64,000 nucleotides of DNA from Thermococcus sp. 4557 (GTDB lineage Archaea; Methanobacteriota_B; Thermococci; Thermococcales; Thermococcaceae). The first letter of the stretch is position 1. Each line of letters begins with the position of its first letter. The notes below the pieces were generated by a model, which made no database searches, was not told the DNA's origin, and worked only from the letters and a program-made list of their open reading frames with translations. The translations under genes were made by a program, and so were the position numbers. Positions 58,150-64,000 of this stretch are shown here, one piece after another. Location: positions 620,001 through 684,000 of the forward strand of contig NC_015865.1 of assembly GCF_000221185.1 (NCBI RefSeq), in the 5' to 3' direction.

Positions 58150-58905
58150 CTACCACTTTTTGACGAGCAGGGAGAGTATCTCGACCCTGCCGTTGAGGTT
58201 CTCGTCCGTTATCACGCCCCAGATCACATCCTTCTCGGAGAGTATCTCCTGGAAACTGTGCAGTATGCTGTGGGCCCCCTTGAGAGGGAAGTCGTTCCCC
58301 ACGAGGATACCTATGAGCCCGCGCTCCCAGATGCCCCAGTGCCAGGTGAAGTCCACCTCACGGAGGAGGCGCAGGATTCCGACGTTGCCGCCGCGGATCA
58401 TGTTGAACAGGTCGGCGTAGTCGATGTTCACCAGCATCTGGCTCTCCAGATAGTAGTAGAGCCGCGAGAACATCTCCGCTATGCCCGCGGAGGCCCCCTG
58501 GAACGCATCCTGGAGGGAAACGCTCTCATCGGTGAAGAAGTCCCAGAGGGAGTCGTAAAAAACCGTCTCAAAATCGCGTGCCCAGGGGGGTTTTTTCTCA
58601 TTCACGAGCTCCTTTCTAGGGGTGAGAACGTAAGCGAGCCTTATTGTGTCCCGGGGCGCGCTGTCTATTATAATCTCCCTCAGTTCGTGATTCACGTCCT
58701 TATCCTCAAACACCAGCCAGAGGAACGTGTCCTTCGGGAGCCTGGAAAAGAAGTTCCGGAGCCTCTCCTCGTACCTCTCCGAGTTCGAGAGAAGGTAGTA
58801 AGCGGGGTTAACTGTCACCTTAACTATCCCATCGGCGGTTATGCTGTTGACTATCCGCGCGCCCGTGCCGCCTATTCCAACGAAAAGATGGGTAAAGGAC
58901 TGCAT
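58150..58905 (-). CDS. Degenerate FtsZ/tubulin-family protein
   Basis: A 251-residue protein matching FtsZ in order but not in its GTP-binding loop. The N-terminal THLFVGIGGTGARIVNSI fits the FtsZ T1 glycine loop; SLWDFFTDESVSLQDAFQGA resembles the central helix; VNIDYADLFNMIRGGN matches the T7 synergy loop (N-x-D-F/Y-A-D); and SEKDVIWGVITDENLNGRVE echoes the FtsZ C-terminal domain. The GGGTGTG tubulin signature is missing. It is shorter than FtsZ (about 370). It may be a non-polymerising or nucleotide-free partner of true FtsZ; that is inference. First gene of a five-gene operon. Confidence 0.7.
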   Translation of the reverse strand: MQSFTHLFVGIGGTGARIVNSITADGIVKVTVNPAYYLLSNSERYEERLRNFFSRLPKDTFLWLVFEDKDVNHELREIIIDSAPRDTIRLAYVLTPRKELVNEKKPPWARDFETVFYDSLWDFFTDESVSLQDAFQGASAGIAEMFSRLYYYLESQMLVNIDYADLFNMIRGGNVGILRLLREVDFTWHWGIWERGLIGILVGNDFPLKGAHSILHSFQEILSEKDVIWGVITDENLNGRVEILSLLVKKW

Positions 58906-58960
58906 GACGACCCCTAAAAAGGGAATAGGAAAGGCCGTTCATATCCTTTTCGGTCAGCCC

Positions 58961-60181
58961 TCACTCAAGGGTCGCGTGCTTCTTCTTCATGTCCTTCTCC
59001 GTTTTCTGGAAGGTTGCCATGAGGAGGGCTATGACCCCGTCGAGGAATATCATGGTCGAGTCCTCGAAGAGGGTTCCCATCGGGGCTATCCACTTGTACT
59101 TGGTGAGCATCTGGCGCGCTATGTAGTCCGTCGGGATGTCGGTCTTGGCCCTTCCGGGTATCTCAACAACCACGTCGGCGAGCTTCCCAAGGGTCGAGTT
59201 GGCGTAGGAGGTTATCGCGACCACTTTGCCTCCCTGCTTCTTGGCTATCTCCGCCGCATCGACGATGCTGTTGGTCTCACCGGAACCGCTGATGGCTATG
59301 AGCAGGTCCCCCTGGCCGAAGGCCGGGGTTATGGTCTCGCCGACGACGTAGACGTTGAAGTCGAGGTGCATGAGTCTCATCGCGAAGGCCTTGCCGACGA
59401 GGCCGCTCCTCCCGGCGCCGTAGATGAATATCTTGTTCGCCCCGATCATGGCATCGACGAAGCCGCGAACCTGCTCCAGCTTGAGGCTCTCCGAGACGTT
59501 GTGGATGTGGTCGATTATGTCGTCCATCGCCTTCCTTATGGTCATCATGTACTCGCCCCAGAAGAGGTCGATTATCTTCCTCGTAACATCATCCGGCTTC
59601 TCGGCCTTGGTTATCGCGCCCCCGACGATTATTATCGTGGCCCCCAGCTCGATGACCTTCGGTATGGTCTGGAGGTTCAGTCCGCCGGCGACGGCAACGG
59701 GGACGCTGACGGCTTTGACGACTTTCTCCAGGTCCTCCAGCGGGCTCTTGCCCTGAACCTGCTCGTCTATGCCCGTGTGGACGAGTATGTAGTGAACGCC
59801 CATCTTCTCGAGTTCCTTGGCGCGCTTGACCTTGTCCTTAACGCCTATGAGGTCAACCATGACCCTGATTCCATAGCGCCTTGCAACTTCAACCGCGTCC
59901 TTTATCGTCTTGTCATCGGCGACACCGAGGATAGAAACGACATCGGCACCGTGGCGCGCGGCCATCTCGACCTCCAGGGCGCCGGTGTCCATGGTCTTGA
60001 GGTCGGCGACGATCTTCCTGTCCGGGAAGCGCCTCTTGAGAAGCTCCACAGCGCGCATGCCTTCCTTCTTGATAAGAGGAGTTCCAACCTCGAGCCAGTG
60101 GGCACCGCCGCGGGCGGCCTTCTCCGCGATAGAAATGGCCTGCTCAATGTCAGTCAGATCAAGGGCAACCTGAAGTATCAT
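58961..60181 (-). CDS. Bifunctional 3-hexulose-6-phosphate synthase/6-phospho-3-hexuloisomerase
   Basis: Fusion of HPS and PHI, 406 residues. Residues ~1-210 form the HPS barrel with the orotidine-decarboxylase-like motif IVADLKTMDTGALE; residues ~220-406 form the SIS-type isomerase (IYGAGRSGLVGKAFAMRL, AISGSGETNSIVDAA). In Thermococcales the pair runs backwards, from fructose 6-phosphate to ribulose 5-phosphate and formaldehyde, replacing the oxidative pentose phosphate path. The ATG at 60181 follows GGAGGCGAGGAG. Confidence 0.95.
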   Translation of the reverse strand: MILQVALDLTDIEQAISIAEKAARGGAHWLEVGTPLIKKEGMRAVELLKRRFPDRKIVADLKTMDTGALEVEMAARHGADVVSILGVADDKTIKDAVEVARRYGIRVMVDLIGVKDKVKRAKELEKMGVHYILVHTGIDEQVQGKSPLEDLEKVVKAVSVPVAVAGGLNLQTIPKVIELGATIIIVGGAITKAEKPDDVTRKIIDLFWGEYMMTIRKAMDDIIDHIHNVSESLKLEQVRGFVDAMIGANKIFIYGAGRSGLVGKAFAMRLMHLDFNVYVVGETITPAFGQGDLLIAISGSGETNSIVDAAEIAKKQGGKVVAITSYANSTLGKLADVVVEIPGRAKTDIPTDYIARQMLTKYKWIAPMGTLFEDSTMIFLDGVIALLMATFQKTEKDMKKKHATLE

Positions 60182-60320
60182 CTCCTCGCCTCCGAAGAGT
60201 TTTCGATTTAACCTCAGAATGCTACTTTTTAAACTTTGGCGTCGCAAATTAACATTTAAATGTCCAAACACATCGCCAAGGTTTAAAAGCCCGAGCGCCA
60301 ACACGGGTCGGTGGAATCAA

Positions 60321-61046
60321 ATGGTGACGTTCATTCCCTTCGGCGAAAAGCCCAACCGCGACGGCGTTCTCTACGTTCTTCAGCTCCTCAAAAGGAACAA
60401 ACTCATCGAGGATTACATGATAGTTGAATCGAGCAGGGTCGAGCTTCTGCCGGAGAGGATTCCCCAGGACAGTGCGTACATAATAGGGGAGCACCTCGCC
60501 ACGTACGGAATAGTCGAAAAGCTCAGGCCCCAGTCGCTCATCAGCGTCGATGCCCACACTGACCTGATGCACGACTACCTCGACCACGGCTCGTGGCTGG
60601 CATATGCCCTTGAGGAGCGCCTCGTAAACCGTGCCGTCGTCCTCGCCCCGGTTCTCATGATACCAACCACCGAGCGGACGCAGCTCTGGACGCGGCGCGT
60701 CAAGATATTTCCCGCCCTGCTGAGGAGCAGAAAGGTGCGCGGAAAGTGGAGGGCCTACAAGAACCTCCAGACGAACGACCTGCTCGAGATACTCGACGAG
60801 ACGAAGAAGTACCTCGGGGAAGAGATATACCTCACCGTCGACCTCGACGTCCTCCGGCCAGAGTACAAGATAGCCCGCTTCCAGCACGGCGAGCTGACCC
60901 TTGATGAGCTCATGGAGTTGCTGGAAGAGGTGAAAAAGAATTTCAAGATAGCGGCTTTTGACATAGCCGAGGTCTCGGACAGGATAAGGCGTTCGAGACT
61001 CGGGAAGAAGGCCTTCGTCGAGATCTTCCAGCTCCTGACGGGGTGA
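60321..61046 (+). CDS. Arginase/agmatinase-fold protein
   Basis: A 241-residue member of the ureohydrolase superfamily. Metal motifs are LISVDAHTDLMHD (the DAHxD motif) and YLTVDLDVLRPE (the DxD motif); the N-terminal GGDHS-type motif is missing and appears as SAYIIGEHLATYG. It is shorter than agmatinases (~290), so its substrate may differ. GGTCGGTGGA precedes the ATG at 60321. It is followed four bases later by the zinc-ribbon gene, forming an operon. Confidence 0.82.
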   Translation: MVTFIPFGEKPNRDGVLYVLQLLKRNKLIEDYMIVESSRVELLPERIPQDSAYIIGEHLATYGIVEKLRPQSLISVDAHTDLMHDYLDHGSWLAYALEERLVNRAVVLAPVLMIPTTERTQLWTRRVKIFPALLRSRKVRGKWRAYKNLQTNDLLEILDETKKYLGEEIYLTVDLDVLRPEYKIARFQHGELTLDELMELLEEVKKNFKIAAFDIAEVSDRIRRSRLGKKAFVEIFQLLTG

Positions 61047-61050
61047 TTAA

Positions 61051-61380
61051 ATGAGCGCCAGGGGGCCCACGGAGGAGGAGATCCGGAATATAATAATGCC
61101 CCTCATGCTCTCGGGGGCCAAGATGCTCGACAAGCACTGCCCCAAGTGCGGCTCGCCCCTCTTCGAGAAGGATGGTAAGGTCTTCTGCCCCGTCTGCGAG
61201 CACAGGAAGAAGCAGCAGAAGGCAGAGATGAAGGGCGTCGAAGAGAGGCTGATGGAGAAGCTCAACGAGCTCGCCAACTCCCTCCCGGAGGACATCGGCG
61301 AACTGGAGAAACACTTAAGGGCAATGGAGAAGATAATAGAACTGTTGGAAAGATACCGGAAACTGGAGGGAGGAGAATGA
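61051..61380 (+). CDS. Sjogren's syndrome/scleroderma autoantigen 1 (p27) family protein
   Basis: A 109-residue protein with a zinc ribbon CPKCGSPLFEKDGKVFCPVC (residues ~30-49) and a helical C-terminal half likely to form a coiled coil (NELANSLPEDIGELEKHLRA). It is an archaeal relative of human p27/SSSCA1; the role is unknown. It begins four bases after the arginase-fold gene and its stop overlaps the next ATG (ATGA). Confidence 0.85.
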   Translation: MSARGPTEEEIRNIIMPLMLSGAKMLDKHCPKCGSPLFEKDGKVFCPVCEHRKKQQKAEMKGVEERLMEKLNELANSLPEDIGELEKHLRAMEKIIELLERYRKLEGGE

Positions 61381-61589
61381 AGAATGTAAAGGTTCTGGAG
61401 GCCCTCGGCGATGGCCCCAAGACCATCGAGGAGATAGCGGAAAAGACCGGCGTCCCCGCAATGGAGGTGCGCCGCTACCTGCTCCGCTTCGTCGAACAGG
61501 GCAAGGTCGAGAGCTACCAGAAGGATGGGAAGCTCTACTGGAAGCTGAAGGAAAAGGACGAGCTTGAGGAGGAGTTCAAATACGTCTGA
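61377..61589 (+). CDS. Small winged-helix DNA-binding protein
   Basis: A 70-residue protein almost entirely made of one winged helix-turn-helix: VLEALGDGPKTIEEIAEKTG is the positioning and first helices, VPAMEVRRYLLRFVEQGKVE the recognition helix, and YQKDGKLYWKL the wing. It overlaps the zinc-ribbon gene by four bases and closes the operon. Target unknown; it may regulate its own operon. Confidence 0.85.
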   Translation: MKNVKVLEALGDGPKTIEEIAEKTGVPAMEVRRYLLRFVEQGKVESYQKDGKLYWKLKEKDELEEEFKYV

Positions 61590-61733
61590 GACCTTTTCGA
61601 CTTTTGTATCCAATTGGAGACTGAGTAATCCGTTTTACCTTTTGTTTTTGACTCATTATGTTGCAGTTTTAGCAAGTAGAAATCCAAAAATGCTTTTATG
61701 TCTCCCAGGGATAATCCATAATGGTGATGTCCT
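61590..61733. other. AT-rich intergenic stretch before the right-end cluster
   Basis: 144 bases, clearly more AT-rich than upstream. A TATA-like GCTTTTATGTC at about 61691-61701 stands ~35 bases before the DUF4855 gene's ATG, and GGTGATG lies at 61722-61728. T runs near 61594 and 61644 could end the winged-helix transcript. No gene seen. Confidence 0.5.
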
Positions 61734-62771
61734 ATGGCGAAGTTCGCACTGTGGTGGGTTAAGTGGAATGGTCCTAACTACGAGTCAAGGATGACCGTTG
61801 GGGGCAAGAAAGCCACTGTCGAGGACTTCAGGGAGAGGGGCTTTGATAGGATTGTTGTGCTTGATGGAGAGGGAAGAGGTTCTCGCTATACCGGTCCGTA
61901 CTATGATTCCGGGCGAAATGATGGGAAAGAATTCGCGAGGTGGGTGGCAGATCACATCTCCGGAATCCCTCTATTATATCTAACAATACCCTTTTATCGC
62001 CCCGACGGTAGCCAAAGGGATCAGGCACTGATTTCATTTGGATACTCCGGCGTGAACTCGTACTATAAAGGCTGGATTGATGGTGTTCTGAGCGTTAACA
62101 ACGGCAATCTCAAAGGATTCTACTGGAGTTATGAGAGTTGCCTTCAAACCGGTAACTATGGTAAGAACGTTTCTAAGGAATTCATCCAATACATGTACGA
62201 CTACATCCACGACCACGGGCTGGAGTTGATTTGGATTCCGGCAACTAATGATAGAGGCGTGTCGTATTTGAGCGATGATGCGTTTGACGGGATTCTCAAA
62301 GTTGGCGGCTACTTTGATTACGTATTCGTTCAGCCAAACTATTATCAGAACAAAAACTGCATAGAGAACATTAACGGCACTGAACAAACGTTCCCGTACT
62401 CCTATAAGAAACTCGTTGAGAAAATCAGGTACATTCACGATGGGCTACAAAAACAGGTCAGGAAACAAAATCCAAACACGGTAGTCTCAATAGAGATGGA
62501 AGCAGACAGGACAGTCCTGGGCATTCCGTGCAGATATTCGGGCAGATGCCCCGAAAACATGGGATGCGACCACAACCTTAAAACCTGTTATGAAAACTGC
62601 AGGGAGCACGAGCATGGGAAAGCAATAAACTATGCCCTAGATTATATGAGAGCATTACACGATACAGGATGGGAACCATCGGACCGGGCCTACTACTTCA
62701 GCACTGACCTCAAAGTGATAGACGTGCTCCAAGAACGCTGCCGGAGGGAACTCAATGAACCGTACGTTTAG
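61734..62771 (+). CDS. DUF4855-like TIM-barrel protein with Cys-rich insert
   Basis: A 345-residue protein with no signal peptide, starting MAKFALWWVKWNGPNYES. The strand/helix order and aromatic-rich edges (GFYWSYESC, LELIWIPATND, YVFVQPNYYQNK) resemble glycoside-hydrolase-like barrels grouped as DUF4855; EMEADRTV may hold a catalytic acid. Near the C-terminus a Cys-rich insert (CRYSGRCPENMGCD, then CYENC) is unusual for a cytosolic protein. Codon use is more AT-rich than the window average, suggesting acquisition. It overlaps the next gene by 17 bases. Family naming is tentative. Confidence 0.65.
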   Translation: MAKFALWWVKWNGPNYESRMTVGGKKATVEDFRERGFDRIVVLDGEGRGSRYTGPYYDSGRNDGKEFARWVADHISGIPLLYLTIPFYRPDGSQRDQALISFGYSGVNSYYKGWIDGVLSVNNGNLKGFYWSYESCLQTGNYGKNVSKEFIQYMYDYIHDHGLELIWIPATNDRGVSYLSDDAFDGILKVGGYFDYVFVQPNYYQNKNCIENINGTEQTFPYSYKKLVEKIRYIHDGLQKQVRKQNPNTVVSIEMEADRTVLGIPCRYSGRCPENMGCDHNLKTCYENCREHEHGKAINYALDYMRALHDTGWEPSDRAYYFSTDLKVIDVLQERCRRELNEPYV

Positions 62772-63786
62772 AGCAGCCATCACCCTGTTTTTCGCTCTCA
62801 CACTCTTATCCAAGGCCGTGGTTTCAGCTGGATCGGGCGGTTCTGTCTACAACGTTCAGTACTCCGTCATATCCAACGGAAGCGAGGCTTTTATTCCCCT
62901 CCTAATCCTCACCTACGGGCCATACTGCCCCCCACTTTCGGGAATTGACTGCGCCAATGCGACCACCGGGGAGGTTATTGGGGGAGAAGAGCATCTGCTC
63001 TACTTCAATGGCTCTCAGCTATACCTTCTAAACCTCACGCCCGCATTCCGAGCCCTTTATCCGAACTACAGCACGCTCCTTGACAGGTTCGAGGCCCTCT
63101 ACCACTACACTCTCGGCCATTCTCTTAATGGTGCGCGCTTCATAAACGGAAGCTGGTACCTGGATCTCACGTTCCGCCCTCCGATGACTCATGTCCGCGG
63201 TGTCTACATTTTCGATTCAGAAAACCTGTGCATTGAACCCGTTAATGTTAGCTGGTCCAAGCTTCCAAGGGGAAAAATCAGCGACGAGATAAACGGCTGG
63301 AAAATAGTGCTTCAGTCCCCGAGCTTCACAAAATGGGACTACGCAAACATGAGCGACGTGTGGGTCACGATGAGCGAGAACGCGCTGAGGTGGTCTCCTG
63401 GCTCCCCTGAAATCGTCAATTCGAGCGTTTTTCCTATTTACTTCCTCCTCAAAAAGGAGGGTCACGTGAAGAACATCACCCTCGTTTACCTTAACATGAA
63501 CGTTACAAGGGACGACTTCGTCCCGCCGAGCGCCCCCGTTCCAGGCTACTGGTTCCCAGACAGTGTTAAGATAGCCAATGTGACCACCTGCGAGAAAGCG
63601 AACGTGACTACATCCCCCAGTACGGCCGCTGAGACTAGTACCGTCCCTAACAGAACAACAATCTCATCAAATACAATGAAAACACCAACCAACACAAAAG
63701 AAACCAAAGATGGCATCTGCGGACCAGGGTTCATTGTTCTCTTGGCAGTCATGAGCTTGCTCCCAAGAAAAACTCCAAAGAGGTGA
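62755..63786 (+). CDS. Secreted protein with CGP-CTERM sorting tail
   Basis: A 343-residue exported protein. Signal peptide MNRTFRAAITLFFALTLLSK; a ~260-residue extracellular domain rich in N-glycosylation sequons; a Thr/Ser-rich spacer at ~285-320; and a C-terminal CGP-CTERM tail (ICGPGFIVLLAVMSLLPRK), the Thermococcales-specific motif thought to be processed and lipid-anchored. Function unknown. Its ATG lies inside the end of the DUF4855 gene, and a paralogue follows directly. Confidence 0.85.
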   Translation: MNRTFRAAITLFFALTLLSKAVVSAGSGGSVYNVQYSVISNGSEAFIPLLILTYGPYCPPLSGIDCANATTGEVIGGEEHLLYFNGSQLYLLNLTPAFRALYPNYSTLLDRFEALYHYTLGHSLNGARFINGSWYLDLTFRPPMTHVRGVYIFDSENLCIEPVNVSWSKLPRGKISDEINGWKIVLQSPSFTKWDYANMSDVWVTMSENALRWSPGSPEIVNSSVFPIYFLLKKEGHVKNITLVYLNMNVTRDDFVPPSAPVPGYWFPDSVKIANVTTCEKANVTTSPSTAAETSTVPNRTTISSNTMKTPTNTKETKDGICGPGFIVLLAVMSLLPRKTPKR

Positions 63787-63791
63787 GTCAA

Positions 63792-64000
63792 ATGTCCCGA
63801 CTGGTGATTCCCCTCTTCATCGCCCTTCTTTTCGTCGCTGCCCCAGTTTCGGCAGTCTATTCCGTGCATTCAGGCGGTTTTCTATACGAAGTCCACAGCT
63901 CCGTCTTCTCAAACGGGACAGGGGCACTGATTCACGCCGAGGTTGACAACTACGGCATCACCTGCGGTATGGATTCCTGCTGGGCAGAGGTGTATGATGT
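63792..64000 (+). CDS. Secreted paralogue of the preceding gene, 5' part
   Basis: The reading frame runs off the window; 69 codons are visible. It begins MSRLVIPLFIALLFVAAPVS, a signal peptide, and continues HSGGFLYEVHSSVFSNGTGA, which aligns with GSGGSVYNVQYSVISNGSEA of the preceding protein, so the two are tandem paralogues. AGGTGAGTCAA precedes the ATG, five bases after the previous stop. Whether it also ends in a CGP-CTERM tail cannot be seen. Confidence 0.85.
   Translation, partial: MSRLVIPLFIALLFVAAPVSAVYSVHSGGFLYEVHSSVFSNGTGALIHAEVDNYGITCGMDSCWAEVYD

Overview
The window is a contiguous piece of a chromosome from a hyperthermophilic euryarchaeon of the order Thermococcales, almost certainly a Thermococcus with fairly high G+C. 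The evidence is the gene content: archaeal-type ThrRS, split PheRS, AspRS, RpoL, Csl4, S8e, Hjc, Pth2 and TruD, a fused HPS-PHI, the TBP-interacting protein TIP26, archaemetzincin, AGOG glycosylase, and a CGP-CTERM sorting tail. Promoters are archaeal (TATA-like boxes about 25-35 bases upstream), ribosome binding sites are GGTGA/GGAGG type, and ATGA, GTGA or TTGA overlaps couple neighbouring genes. I cannot name the species.

Layout. 1-9.7 kb: the 3' end of threonine dehydrogenase, pheST, truA, an XPB-like helicase divergent from a UbiD decarboxylase, and an ABC exporter. 9.8-14.3 kb: AGOG glycosylase, beta-RFAP synthase, a small membrane protein and a dihydropteroate synthase (pterin cofactor theme), then an AI-2E-type membrane protein. 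14.3-19.6 kb: SppA, a TIM-barrel isomerase, an RNase III-like protein coupled to a membrane glycosyltransferase, and the csl4-DUF2067-rpoL operon. 19.6-25.3 kb: an AT-rich orphan gene, thrS, a degenerate RecA-like protein, TIP26, uppS, gamma carbonic anhydrase and hjc. 25.3-34 kb: a secreted Ig-like protein, M42 aminopeptidase, the operon HepT-like/archaemetzincin/CYTH/helical-repeat protein, TrkH with an ECF ATPase, map, and tRNA-Ser(CGA).

34-46.7 kb: a CBS-HPF fusion (probable ribosome hibernation factor), a membrane DUF835 protein, a GlmU-like enzyme with a UppP-like membrane protein, an MJ0301-like metallo-beta-lactamase protein, a Nog1-type GTPase, a Schlafen/AlbA_2 regulator flanked by 73-bp direct repeats, S8e, CTP synthase between two membrane proteins, DUF555 and DUF357. 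46.7-47.3 kb: a hairpin-rich AT-rich island followed by tRNA-Val(GAC) and tRNA-Ala(GGC). 47.4-64 kb: M20 carboxypeptidase, GNAT, phosphoglycolate phosphatase, truD, pth2, a large secreted protein, aspS, a NusA-like KH protein, a five-gene operon headed by a degenerate FtsZ-family protein, HPS-PHI, an arginase-fold protein, a zinc ribbon/winged-helix pair, and an AT-richer end with a DUF4855 protein and two tandem secreted paralogues, the first with a CGP-CTERM tail.

Most of the window is housekeeping (translation, tRNA modification, RNA processing, nucleotide and cofactor synthesis). The least explained parts are the FtsZ-like operon (55.9-58.9 kb), the repeat-flanked AlbA_2 cassette (40.5-41.9 kb), the CBS-HPF fusion (34.1-35.3 kb), the RNase III-like protein (16.2 kb), the hairpin island (46.7-47.1 kb) and the secreted-protein cluster at the right edge. 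No CRISPR array, insertion sequence, transposase, integrase or rRNA gene was seen.
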